From Clostridia bacterium (GTDB lineage: Bacteria; Bacillota; Clostridia; Christensenellales; CAG-138): DNA of 64,000 nt. The notes below the pieces were generated by a model. It searched no databases. It was not told where the DNA came from and saw only the letters and a list, made by a program, of their open reading frames with translations. A program made the translations under genes and the position numbers. Every line of letters begins with the position of its first letter. Position 1 is the stretch's first letter. Shown here in pieces: positions 37,035 to 45,758 of the stretch. Location of the stretch: positions 65,390 to 129,389 of the forward strand of contig JAFRNW010000004.1 in assembly GCA_017429985.1 (NCBI GenBank). Direction: 5' to 3'.

Positions 37035-37868
37035 ATGAAGAACTGGCAGCAGAAATATCCGTCCTATCAGGGGGAACAGCCGTATTTGTATTTTGCATTT
37101 GCAGACGCTGATGCCAAGAAGGCCTGGCGTGTCATGCGTGTGCTGCTGCGGCGCGGTTTCCGCGTCTGGTACTGCACCGGGCCTGCCAAGGACGGGGCGG
37201 AAGTTCTGAAAAGGCAGGAAATGTCGGCCGGGGCTTCGCTGATCCTGCTCTATCTGACGGATGCAACGATCCGGGATACGGATCTGAAGAGCAGACTGCT
37301 CGCAAATCAGAAAAAGGGAAAGCCGATCATCTGCCTGGATTCAGACCGGTCCGACAACCGTCTGGATATGGGGATCCGGGAAACAACACCGTACCTTGCT
37401 CTTCCCAAATACAGAAGCGATGCGGAGCTGGATACGGCGCTGATACAGATGAAGGGCGTGACACAGGAACTGATCGGGGAACCTGTCGATGTTCCGGACG
37501 GAACGGAAGAGTTCTTGAAAAAACTGACCATAGGGGCGGTTGCCGCTGCTCTGATCCTGCTGGCCGTGTCGCTTTTCGGGGTACAATATCTGTCCAGGCT
37601 CCGGCCCGAGAAGCTGGAGGACAGCGTGCAGCTGTCCGACCAGGCGATTCTCTCCGCCGTGCGGGAGGCTAACGGAGGTGGTCCGATCACAGAGGAAAGC
37701 CTTTCCGGGATCACGGTTCTCCGGATCAAAGCCATGCCGGAAAGCTGGGAAGACCTGGAGCTGTTTCCTTCCTTGGAGCGTCTGGAGATCCCGCAGCAAT
37801 TCATAGCGGAGGCTGAGACGCTTCCGGAAGGCTATATCATAGAACTGACAGGGGGCGGAGCCTCATGA
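37035..37868 (+). CDS. TIR-like (degenerate), membrane, short LRR-type protein
   Basis: A 277-residue protein. Residues 15-140 have a TIR-like order of strands (PYLYFAFADAD, GFRVWYC, SLILLYLTDATI, KPIICLDSD), but the WYDEGI motif has become WYCTGP and no glutamate stands at the catalytic position. One transmembrane helix lies at about 163-185. The remaining outer segment (about 195-277) looks like a single N-cap and one or two leucine-rich repeats (ITEESLSGITVLRIKAM, LFPSLERLEI). Its stop overlaps the next start as ATGA, so the two are translated together. It is probably a non-catalytic partner of the following TIR protein. Confidence 0.68.
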   Translation: MKNWQQKYPSYQGEQPYLYFAFADADAKKAWRVMRVLLRRGFRVWYCTGPAKDGAEVLKRQEMSAGASLILLYLTDATIRDTDLKSRLLANQKKGKPIICLDSDRSDNRLDMGIRETTPYLALPKYRSDAELDTALIQMKGVTQELIGEPVDVPDGTEEFLKKLTIGAVAAALILLAVSLFGVQYLSRLRPEKLEDSVQLSDQAILSAVREANGGGPITEESLSGITVLRIKAMPESWEDLELFPSLERLEIPQQFIAEAETLPEGYIIELTGGGAS

Positions 37869-39109
37869 GCAGATTGTTTCAGCCATATGAGGGGAAACGC
37901 CCGTTTGTGTTCGTCAGTTACGCGCATCTGAATTCGGAGACGGTGGTCGATACCATCCGGAATATGCATGACAAGCGTTACCGTGTCTGGTATGACGAGG
38001 GAATCCCCGGGGGAAGCGACTGGCCCGCCAATGTTGCCACGCATGTCCGTGACTGCGGCGCGATGCTGTTTTTCAGTTCGTGGCGGTCGCTTGCGTCTCC
38101 CAACTGTTTCAGCGAGGTCCGGACCGCCGTGCGTCTCGGAAAGCCGCTGGTCGTTATTCCGCTGGACGACACGGAGCCTGATTCCGCCTGGGAGGAACTG
38201 CTGAAGCAGGGGGAGAAAATCCAAGGGAAAAAGATTCCGAAGGAGATGGCTACGGAGATTCTTGCCGGCAGGACGATCGGCAGGGAATTCAGGGAATCCT
38301 GGTTTGAAAACATTCCCTGGCGCATGGCCGGGCTGATATTCTCCGTTCTGTTTCTGCTTGCCGCAGCAGTTTTTGTACGGAAACTGATCGTTGACAGGCT
38401 GTCGGAATTGGAAAACCCAACCGTGAACATGACCCCGACTCCGACTCCGGGGGTGACGCCCACGCCGACGCCTGCCCCGACCGTCAGCGTGCCTCCGGGC
38501 GCGTTTGTGGTCAGTTTCCCGGATACGCTGCAGGAAAGAGCCGTACGGAAAGAACTCGGAATGCCGGAGGGAGATATCCGTCAGTGGAATCTGGCGGAGA
38601 TCACGGAGCTGTACTTTTTCGGCAATATGACGGTCGGAAGCAGCGACATAGATTCCTATAAAGTGACTTTTGATTCGAACGGGATCTGCTGCGTCAACGG
38701 AGGGAAAGTCGGCTACTTTACCGGAGAAGGGAAAAAGGCGGGCGGCATGGTCTCGGATCTCAGGCTGTTTCCCAACATGGTCCGGCTCCGCAGGCTCGCT
38801 CTGGTCTGGCAGCCGCTGGAGGCGCAGACGGAAACTGGCGGGAGGACCGTAACGACAAGCACGCTCTCAAATCTGAACGGCCTGACGCTTTTGGAAGAGC
38901 TGGATCTTTCCGGCAGCACGGTTTCCGACCTGAGCGTTCTGACGGACCTGCCGTCCCTTTCCGTTATCCGGCTGGAGCATACGGATGTGGCAGACCTCCG
39001 GCCGCTCGGCAGGCTGTCCGCACTGAAGACGGTTACGGTATCGAAAGACATGCTTCCGCTGATCTGGGATGACGCGGCAGCATATACAGTCATATTGACA
39101 GACAGATAG
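37865..39109 (+). CDS. TIR domain, transmembrane, LRR receptor-like protein
   Basis: A 414-residue protein. Residues 12-105 form a clear TIR_2-type domain: FVFVSYAH, then VWYDEGIPGGSDW, then SLASPNCFSEVRTA with Glu84 at the usual catalytic glutamate position of NAD-cleaving TIRs. A transmembrane helix spans about 154-175. A Pro-Thr linker (188-212) leads to an outer domain with an internalin-like cap and short leucine-rich repeats (LTLLEELDLSGSTVSDLSVL). With a cytoplasmic TIR and outer repeats, it has the topology of a Toll-like receptor in reverse order. It is the only one of the three with intact TIR motifs. NADase activity is inferred. Confidence 0.82.
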   Translation: MSRLFQPYEGKRPFVFVSYAHLNSETVVDTIRNMHDKRYRVWYDEGIPGGSDWPANVATHVRDCGAMLFFSSWRSLASPNCFSEVRTAVRLGKPLVVIPLDDTEPDSAWEELLKQGEKIQGKKIPKEMATEILAGRTIGREFRESWFENIPWRMAGLIFSVLFLLAAAVFVRKLIVDRLSELENPTVNMTPTPTPGVTPTPTPAPTVSVPPGAFVVSFPDTLQERAVRKELGMPEGDIRQWNLAEITELYFFGNMTVGSSDIDSYKVTFDSNGICCVNGGKVGYFTGEGKKAGGMVSDLRLFPNMVRLRRLALVWQPLEAQTETGGRTVTTSTLSNLNGLTLLEELDLSGSTVSDLSVLTDLPSLSVIRLEHTDVADLRPLGRLSALKTVTVSKDMLPLIWDDAAAYTVILTDR

Positions 39110-39130
39110 GAACACAGGAGGGCAGGGCAT

Positions 39131-42100
39131 ATGAAACAGAGAACGATCCATATTCTTGCTTGCGAACAGGACCGCGAACTGCTGGAGCCGGTTCTGGATG
39201 CGCTTCGGACGCAGGGATTCCGCACGGAGGATATGGCGGGGACACCGGGTCAGAATGACGCAGTGCTTGCCGTGCTGACGGAGGCGTTTTATGCCGATAA
39301 AGGAAAACGGCAGGCCGTGCTGGACAGCATCGCTGCGGGGGTAAAGACAGTCATCCCGCTCCAGCTGGACGGCTCGCCGGTTCCCCGGGATCTGAAGGAC
39401 CTCCTGTACGCGCGGAATATCATCTCTGCCGAAGGCCGTTCCGCCGAACAGACAGCCGAGAGGATCCGTTCCGCCATTCCGCCTGGCGGCATGCCGAAAT
39501 GGCTCCCTTGGGTGATCGCCGGCGCGGGAGCTCTGGCGGTCGTTCTGGGCATCGCTCTGTCAAGACCCTTTGCGACGCCGGTCGAACAGCAGGAACCTGT
39601 TCCGACGGCGGAAGCCGTTCAGAAGCCGGACCTTCCTGTCCCGGACGGCATTACCCCGGAAGATCTGGAAAAGATCGAGGGCGTGGTGATCGTCGGGCCG
39701 AACTTCTATACATATACGATGGCGGATTACAGCAAGGCGCATGCCTGGCCGGACTGGGAATATACGGCCTATGAGGGCTGGGATGACGGCAGGCGCACGT
39801 ATTTCAACAAGGAAAACGGACAGGAAGTCGAGCTGACGCGTTACGACGACCTGCGCTTCCTGAGCCTGATGCCGAAGCTTTCGTACCTGAACCTTGTGGA
39901 GGTGGATCCGGGACTGCTTCCCGACTTTTCCGAGATTGCAAAGCTGAAATACGTCAAGCTCTATAACTGCGAGATCGACAGTCTGGACTGGCTCGCGGGT
40001 TCTCCGGTCAAGGAACTGTCCATGCGCGGATGCCCGGTCACGGACTATTCCCCGCTGACGCGATGCGACAATCTCCGGAAGGTTGACATGTCTTTCGACA
40101 GAGCCGAAAATCCGGAACTTGCGCAGTTTGCTCCTCCGGGGCTCATGGAGCTCTCGCTTTCATTCGACGACGCGCGGACGGGGGATCTTTCCGGACTGGC
40201 TGCCTGCGACAAACTGTGGCAGGTGTACCTGTACGGGCTCAGGATGGAGGATCTGAATTTCCTGTCCGCGGCAACGGGACTGGAGAGGCTGGAGGTGCGC
40301 GGATCCGAATCGCTGAAGGATATTTCCGTTCTTTCAAAGCATAGCGTTCTGAAGCATCTGTTCATTGACGACTGCAGGAAAGTCCGTGATTTCAGCGCGA
40401 TCTCCAATTGCAGAGCGCTGGAGGAAATCCAGCTCAGCAACATGGATCAGCTCCACAGCCTCGCGTTTCTTACCGGGCTTCCGAAGCTGAAAAAGATGGA
40501 TTTCTGGGGGATCGGAGATCTGGACGACCTGGAATTCCTGAATGGAATGGGCGGGAGACGCATCGAACTCGGAATGCATACGCGCGTCCGGGATTACAGT
40601 GCCCTCGAGCATGTGCCCTTTTACGACCGTTTGCAGATTTCAATGGGGAACGGCAACGCGGCAACGGATCTGATGCCGTTCCTGAGCAAGGCCACTATCC
40701 GGGAACTGAGTCTAGACTATTTTCCGGGTCTGAATCTGGAGGATCTGCCGAATGTTACAGAGCGGCTCCGGCTCCAGGGATGCGATTTCAAGGATCTGAG
40801 CGGGATGCCGGAACTCGGCATTGTCGGTCTTGAGCTGGAAAACATGGAACGCATGACGAGCCTTTCCGGGATCGAGCATCTGAAGCATATTGAGCGGACC
40901 TCTGCCGTATCGCTTTCGCTTCAGCACTGCCCGCGTCTGACCGACTGGTCCGCAATCGAGCAGCTGCGGCTCAGCCGGCTGGAACTGAAAGATCTGTTCA
41001 GCCTTCCGGACTTCAGCGGGATGAGCATTACTTCGCTGAGGCTGGAAAATATTCCCGATCTGACGGATCTGCATCTGCTGGACGGCCTGAAGAGCGCATT
41101 TTTATCGGACCTGGAACTGGTCGGGCTGGACGAACTCAGGGATCTGATGCCGCTGAAACGGATGCGTATCGACAGACTCGTCATACCGCCGCATCTTCAG
41201 GAGCAGGCGGAGGAACTTGTCCAGTCCAGCAGCGTCAAGGAGTTCCGGGTTGAATATCCGGATCGGGGATGGGATCAGGATGAGCAGTCCGTAGAGCTTT
41301 TGAGCATGGATGAACTTCAGACGATGCCGAAATCGTTCCTCCGTCATGTTACGCGGCTGTCCCTTGCCGGAGATACGCTTTTCAACCGGGACGAATTCGA
41401 TGTCCAGGACCGCTGGACGGGAGGGAAGAACAAACCGTACCTTGTGCGGTGGGAAACCGATGAGGAAACGCCACTGGAAAAGGGAACGCTCATCCGCGAT
41501 TTCGGGACGATATCCGATCTGACGGGGCTTAGGGAACTTAACCTGTATCAACAGCCGCTGAAAACGCTGGACGGTATTCAGAGATTCCCCGACATCGAAA
41601 GGCTGAAAATCGAGTGGTGCGACGGTGTGACGGATGCTTCCCCGGCGTTCTCGATGCAGGAGTTGAGAGAATTGAGCCTGGATCACTGCCCCGTGACATC
41701 GATCCAGGGCATCCAGAATCTCCGTGAGTTACAGGAAGTGAGTATTGCCCATACCAAAGTCACGGATCTCACACCTCTGGCAGAATGTGATTTTTCGTCG
41801 GCATATGAACAGGGCGGACTGATTCTGAACATAAATGATCTGAAAGGTCTTGACCAGGATGATTTTGACGCGCTCGGATCCGTCAGAGTGTTTAGAAATC
41901 TGGCTTTCGACGATGCCGATCCTGCGGTATGGATGCCTGCGCTGAAGAATTCGCAGATTCTGTGCATTGGTGCCGCCGGAGACCTGCGATCCAATGAGGC
42001 GCTTTCTCAGTTTGCGGCGGATCATCCCGAAATTCAGTCCTTATTTATCGGCGGGGATGACAGGATCACGGATCTGCGCTGTCTTGTCGGGCTGGAGAAT

Positions 42101-42193
42101 CTTGAGCGCGTTTCCGTCAACAGGGAGATGAAGAAAGCGATCGCAAGCCTTGATGGCCTGGAGTACGGGTTCGAACTGGAAATCATGGACTGA
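39131..42193 (+). CDS. Large TIR-like (degenerate), transmembrane, LRR ectodomain protein
   Basis: A 1020-residue protein. Residues 1-115 resemble a reduced TIR fold (IHILACEQDRELL, NDAVLAVLTEAF, VKTVIPLQLDG) without the SYAH, WYDE or catalytic glutamate motifs. A transmembrane helix spans about 123-144. Nearly all the rest, about 172-1015, is a long array of irregular leucine-rich repeats with units such as LEEIQLSNMDQLHSLAFL and LRELSLDHCPVTSIQGI, which should form a long solenoid outside the cell. Such surfaces bind protein or polysaccharide ligands. It lies 21 bases after the TIR gene and closes the operon. The ligand is unknown. Confidence 0.75.
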   Translation: MKQRTIHILACEQDRELLEPVLDALRTQGFRTEDMAGTPGQNDAVLAVLTEAFYADKGKRQAVLDSIAAGVKTVIPLQLDGSPVPRDLKDLLYARNIISAEGRSAEQTAERIRSAIPPGGMPKWLPWVIAGAGALAVVLGIALSRPFATPVEQQEPVPTAEAVQKPDLPVPDGITPEDLEKIEGVVIVGPNFYTYTMADYSKAHAWPDWEYTAYEGWDDGRRTYFNKENGQEVELTRYDDLRFLSLMPKLSYLNLVEVDPGLLPDFSEIAKLKYVKLYNCEIDSLDWLAGSPVKELSMRGCPVTDYSPLTRCDNLRKVDMSFDRAENPELAQFAPPGLMELSLSFDDARTGDLSGLAACDKLWQVYLYGLRMEDLNFLSAATGLERLEVRGSESLKDISVLSKHSVLKHLFIDDCRKVRDFSAISNCRALEEIQLSNMDQLHSLAFLTGLPKLKKMDFWGIGDLDDLEFLNGMGGRRIELGMHTRVRDYSALEHVPFYDRLQISMGNGNAATDLMPFLSKATIRELSLDYFPGLNLEDLPNVTERLRLQGCDFKDLSGMPELGIVGLELENMERMTSLSGIEHLKHIERTSAVSLSLQHCPRLTDWSAIEQLRLSRLELKDLFSLPDFSGMSITSLRLENIPDLTDLHLLDGLKSAFLSDLELVGLDELRDLMPLKRMRIDRLVIPPHLQEQAEELVQSSSVKEFRVEYPDRGWDQDEQSVELLSMDELQTMPKSFLRHVTRLSLAGDTLFNRDEFDVQDRWTGGKNKPYLVRWETDEETPLEKGTLIRDFGTISDLTGLRELNLYQQPLKTLDGIQRFPDIERLKIEWCDGVTDASPAFSMQELRELSLDHCPVTSIQGIQNLRELQEVSIAHTKVTDLTPLAECDFSSAYEQGGLILNINDLKGLDQDDFDALGSVRVFRNLAFDDADPAVWMPALKNSQILCIGAAGDLRSNEALSQFAADHPEIQSLFIGGDDRITDLRCLVGLENLERVSVNREMKKAIASLDGLEYGFELEIMD

Positions 42194-42305
42194 TTACGGG
42201 CGGACGGGAGAAGCTGCCGGGCCGATGCAAACGGAAACGGAAGCATCAGGGCCTTTGAGGATGCTCGAGCCGGAGAATACCGATGGGAGGCTGTTCCGCA
42301 AATCA

Positions 42306-42333
42306 TTGACGGATTTTCGCGTGAGCGTATAAT
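42306..42333 (+). promoter_or_regulatory. Promoter of the cobalamin unit
   Basis: -35 TTGACG (42306-42311), a 16-base spacer, and -10 TATAAT (42328-42333). Transcription should start near 42340, just ahead of the riboswitch. Confidence 0.75.
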
Positions 42334-42357
42334 TGAAATATCAATTGAATATTGTTA

Positions 42358-42531
42358 GCAGTCGGTGCCGCACGTTCGGTTATGAACGCTGCGGGTAAAA
42401 GAGAAACAGGTGAGAGGCCTGTGCGATCTCGTCACCGTATGCGGGATGGTGCCACCATGCGAAAGCGGCCACTGAGCGATTGGGAAGGCGGCGACACCGA
42501 AACACCGCGAGCCGGGAAACCTGCCGATTGC
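42358..42531 (+). ncRNA. Cobalamin (B12) riboswitch
   Basis: The B12 box AGCCGGGAAACCTGCC lies at 42510-42525, with GCCACTGAG upstream and GGGAAGG between, all conserved in adenosylcobalamin-type aptamers. The closing P1 helix pairs GCAGTCGG (42358-42365) with CCGATTGC (42524-42531). Ligand binding is expected to favour the terminator at 42608 and switch off the genes downstream, a remodelling enzyme and the B12 transporter. Confidence 0.92.
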
Positions 42532-42607
42532 CGGTACGGGAAAGAACTTTCCAAGATCACGAGGCATTGATTGTACCATGCTTATTTGAAGCGTTGTTTT
42601 TGTGCTG

Positions 42608-42638
42608 TCCTTTTACCGTATGGTAAAGGGATTTTTTT
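42608..42638 (+). terminator. Riboswitch-controlled terminator
   Basis: Stem TCCTTTTACC/GGTAAAGGGA with a four-base loop, followed by seven T residues. It lies between the aptamer and the first gene, the usual place for a transcription-attenuating expression platform. Confidence 0.85.
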
Positions 42639-42677
42639 ATTCGGCTGGCTGCGCCGGAAAGCAAAAGGAAGGGCTTT

Positions 42678-43634
42678 TTGAAAACACAGATCAATCTGAC
42701 AACCGATCCATGCGATCTTGAACGGTTCGGATCGCGAGGGGAACTGCTGACGCTTCTGGGAGATGACGGAATCGAGCTGACCTGTTACGGCGAGGACGAA
42801 CGCGGAATCATTCCGGCGGAGCGCGTAACAGGCGTGCATATGAACTGCCTTCCGTACTGGTTCGATTTCTGGCGCGGGGACCGCGCAAGGTGCCTTACGG
42901 AGTTTGGGGACGCACAGACGATCCGCGATGTATTCGGAGGAGAATCTCCGGACGCGCTGCTTATGCACTATCGGAGGGATATCCGGAACGCGGAGCGGTA
43001 CGGTGCGGAATATCTGGTTTTTCACGTGTGCGACGGATCGATCGAGGAGACCTTTACAGGAAGGAGCCGCCATACGGATGCCGAAGTGATCGACGCGGCG
43101 GCGGAACTTCTGAACGAGCTGTTTCCTGACAATGCGGAAGGGCCGTGGCTGCTGCTGGAAAACCTGTGGTATGCGGGCCACCGTTTTACGGACCCTGAAA
43201 TGACGGCTCGGCTTCTGGAACGGGTTCATTACAGAAAAACAGGCCTGATGCTGGACACGGGGCATCTGCTGCATACGCGCATCGCTCTCTCCACGCAGGA
43301 GGAGGGCGTCCGGTATATTCATGAGATGCTGGATCTCCACGGACCGCTGGCAGAGCGGATCCGGGGCGTGCATTTGCATCAGTCGCTGACCGGAGAACGC
43401 ATCGCACAAACGCAGGCGAACCCCCCGGAGCTGCCCTCCGGTTATACGGAACGCTGCGAACAGCTGTTTCACTATGTATTCTCGGTCGACCTTCACCGGC
43501 CGTTTACATGCGGGAGCGTGCCGAATCTGATCGAGCGCATTGACCCGGATTATCTGACGTATGAATTGATTTCACGGAATCTGGAAGAGCACCGCGCCAT
43601 GCTGCGGGAGCAGCATGCGGTTTTTCAGCGGTGA
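42678..43634 (+). CDS. cbiR: CbiR-like cobamide-remodelling enzyme (AP-endonuclease superfamily TIM barrel)
   Basis: A 318-residue TIM-barrel protein of the xylose-isomerase/AP-endonuclease-2 superfamily. Metal-ligand-like motifs include EYLVFHVCDG, WLLLENLWY, KTGLMLDTGHLL and GVHLHQS. Position right after a B12 riboswitch and before btuFCD points to CbiR, which removes the lower ligand part of salvaged cobamides so that a preferred base can be attached. A sugar isomerase function is the alternative but does not fit the context. The start is the TTG at 42678 with GGAAGG just upstream, as no ATG fits. Confidence 0.65.
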   Translation: MKTQINLTTDPCDLERFGSRGELLTLLGDDGIELTCYGEDERGIIPAERVTGVHMNCLPYWFDFWRGDRARCLTEFGDAQTIRDVFGGESPDALLMHYRRDIRNAERYGAEYLVFHVCDGSIEETFTGRSRHTDAEVIDAAAELLNELFPDNAEGPWLLLENLWYAGHRFTDPEMTARLLERVHYRKTGLMLDTGHLLHTRIALSTQEEGVRYIHEMLDLHGPLAERIRGVHLHQSLTGERIAQTQANPPELPSGYTERCEQLFHYVFSVDLHRPFTCGSVPNLIERIDPDYLTYELISRNLEEHRAMLREQHAVFQR

Positions 43635-43678
43635 TCAGCCTGATCAACCGGTAAAGTGATATGAACTAGGAGGTTACC

Positions 43679-44710
43679 ATGAACGGAACAAAGAAAATGC
43701 TGGCAATCATGATTGCGATGACGCTGCTGACCGCAGTGTTCGTCTGGGGATGTCAGCCTGCAAAGAACGAACAGCCTGCAGAGCCTGCGCAGGCAAGTGA
43801 AGAAACCGCGAAGAATCCGGTTGCCGAGGAAGCGCCTTCCGAAGAAGCGGATCAGCCTGCCGAAGCATTCGTGACGCTGACCGACATGATGGGACATGAG
43901 ATCACGCTTGAAAAGCCTGCGGAACGGATCGTCGCGCTGTCTGCAGCGGATTGCGAGATCGTTTATGCGCTCGGCGCAGGCGATCTGCTCGTCGGAAGAG
44001 GGGAATATTGCGATTATCCCGCAGAGATATTTGCGGTTCCCTCCGTGGAATCCGGAGGAAATACGAACGTGGAGCAGATTCTGGCGCTGACGCCGGATGT
44101 GGTCGTGATGAGCAGCATGGCGCAGTCTGAAGAGCAGGTCAAGCAGCTGGAGGACGCGGGCGTCGCGGTCGCCGTCAGCAACGCGGCGGACATCGCAGGG
44201 GTTTACACATCGATCGAAATGCTCGGCAAACTGCTGGGCAGGGATGCGGAAGCGGAATCGATCGTTTCTTCCATGAAATCGGCTTTTGCTGAGATCGAGG
44301 CGAACCCGCTGGACGGGACCCAGTCTGTGTACTTTGAGGTCTCCCCTCTGCAGTGGGGACTCTGGACGGCGGGAACGGGCACGTTCATGAACGAGATCGC
44401 CGAAATGATGGGGCTCAGGAACTGCTTCGACGACGTGCAAGGATGGGCGGAGATCTCCGAGGAACAGGTTCTGGAACGCAATCCGGACATCATCGTGACG
44501 ATCACCATGTACTTTGGCGAAGGTCCGACGCCGGTAGAGGAAATACTGTCCCGCCCCGGCTGGGAAAACGTGACCGCCGTGAAGAACAACGCGATCCTGA
44601 ATCTTCAGAACAACGAACTGTCCCGCCCGGCTCCGCGGCTCGCGGACGGCGCGAAAATGCTGTATGATTTCGTGATCGAAAGCGACCAGGCGCTTGCGCC
44701 GGCAGCATAA
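43679..44710 (+). CDS. btuF: Cobalamin ABC transporter substrate-binding lipoprotein
   Basis: A 343-residue lipoprotein. The signal peptide ends in a lipobox with Cys25 (VFVWGCQ), followed by a Glu/Ala-rich linker, then a class III binding-protein domain (DMMGHEITLEKPAERIVALSAADCEIVYALG, LTPDVVVMSSM). The fold is shared with ferric siderophore binders. Co-transcription behind the B12 riboswitch makes cobalamin or a cobinamide the likely ligand. A strong AGGAGG precedes the start. Confidence 0.88.
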   Translation: MNGTKKMLAIMIAMTLLTAVFVWGCQPAKNEQPAEPAQASEETAKNPVAEEAPSEEADQPAEAFVTLTDMMGHEITLEKPAERIVALSAADCEIVYALGAGDLLVGRGEYCDYPAEIFAVPSVESGGNTNVEQILALTPDVVVMSSMAQSEEQVKQLEDAGVAVAVSNAADIAGVYTSIEMLGKLLGRDAEAESIVSSMKSAFAEIEANPLDGTQSVYFEVSPLQWGLWTAGTGTFMNEIAEMMGLRNCFDDVQGWAEISEEQVLERNPDIIVTITMYFGEGPTPVEEILSRPGWENVTAVKNNAILNLQNNELSRPAPRLADGAKMLYDFVIESDQALAPAA

Positions 44711-44719
44711 TCTCAGGAC

Positions 44720-45754
44720 ATGAAGCGGGGCGGCGAGCGGTTTTACGGATGGATCTACGCGGTATTCGCACTGGTGACGCTGTGCGTGTTTTTCGCGTGC
44801 ATCTGCCTCGGCAGCGTGTGGGTTCCGCTGAAAGATATCGGACGTGTCATCCTGGACGCGGTCCGCAGCATCCCTTCCGCGCCGGAGTATTCGCTCGCCA
44901 GATCCGTTATGATCACCGTGCGGATCCCCCGTGTTCTGTGCGTCGCGCTGGTCGGTGCATCGCTCGCGCTTGCCGGTGCGGCCATGCAGGGGCTTCTGAA
45001 GAATCCGCTTGCGGACGGATCCACGATCGGAGTCTCTTCCGGCGCGTCCCTCGGCGCCGTCATTGCAATCGCGTTCGACATCACGTTCCCGGGGCTTCCG
45101 TTTGCCGGGACCATGATCATGGCCATCCTGTTTGCCCTTTTTTCCCTTCTGCTGATTCTCGGACTGGCATACCGGCTTGACTGTTCGCTGTCGACGAATA
45201 CCATCATTCTGATCGGCGTCATCTTTTCCATGTTCGCGTCAAGTATTATGAGCATCGTGATCACATTCGCGTCCGACCGTCTCCGCAGCATCACGTTCTG
45301 GACGATGGGCAGCCTGCAGGGATCGAACTACCGCAACGCGGCGGTGCTGGGGGCAACGCTCGCAGTCTGCGGAACGGTCCTTTTCCTGCACGCGCGGGAA
45401 CTGAACGCGTTCGCGGTCGGCGAGGACAACGCGCGGCAGATCGGAGTCAACGTCCGGCGCGTGCGGCTGACCGTGCTGATCATGGTATCCTGCCTGATCG
45501 GCGTTTGCGTATCGATAGGGGGGACGATCAGCTTTGTCGGACTCGTCACGCCGCATATGGTGCGCATGATCGTCGGACCCAATCATAAGCGGCTGCTTCC
45601 CGCTTCGCTGTTTTCCGGCGCTGTTTTTTTAATGCTGGCGGATCTTGTGGCGAGGACGATCCTCATTCCGCGGGAACTTCCGATCGGGGTCGTGACCAGC
45701 ATCATCGGGGCGGTCGTGTTCGTGTACATCTATTACCGTTCGAGAAGGAGGTAG
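44720..45754 (+). CDS. btuC: Cobalamin ABC transporter permease
   Basis: A 344-residue FecCD/BtuC-type permease with about ten transmembrane helices. Conserved RIPRVLCVALVGASLALAG, AMQGLLKNPLADGSTIGVSSGA and the C-terminal SFVGLVTPHMVRMIVGPNH (the site docking the ATPase) are all present. It works as a dimer with BtuD. It lies 10 bases after btuF and 5 before btuD. Confidence 0.93.
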   Translation: MKRGGERFYGWIYAVFALVTLCVFFACICLGSVWVPLKDIGRVILDAVRSIPSAPEYSLARSVMITVRIPRVLCVALVGASLALAGAAMQGLLKNPLADGSTIGVSSGASLGAVIAIAFDITFPGLPFAGTMIMAILFALFSLLLILGLAYRLDCSLSTNTIILIGVIFSMFASSIMSIVITFASDRLRSITFWTMGSLQGSNYRNAAVLGATLAVCGTVLFLHARELNAFAVGEDNARQIGVNVRRVRLTVLIMVSCLIGVCVSIGGTISFVGLVTPHMVRMIVGPNHKRLLPASLFSGAVFLMLADLVARTILIPRELPIGVVTSIIGAVVFVYIYYRSRRR

Positions 45755-45758
45755 CCGC

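Noticed and set aside
38418..38500. Short tandem repeat in the TIR gene
   Set aside because: It encodes a Pro-Thr linker between membrane helix and LRR domain. This is a normal extracytoplasmic spacer and not evidence of phase variation.
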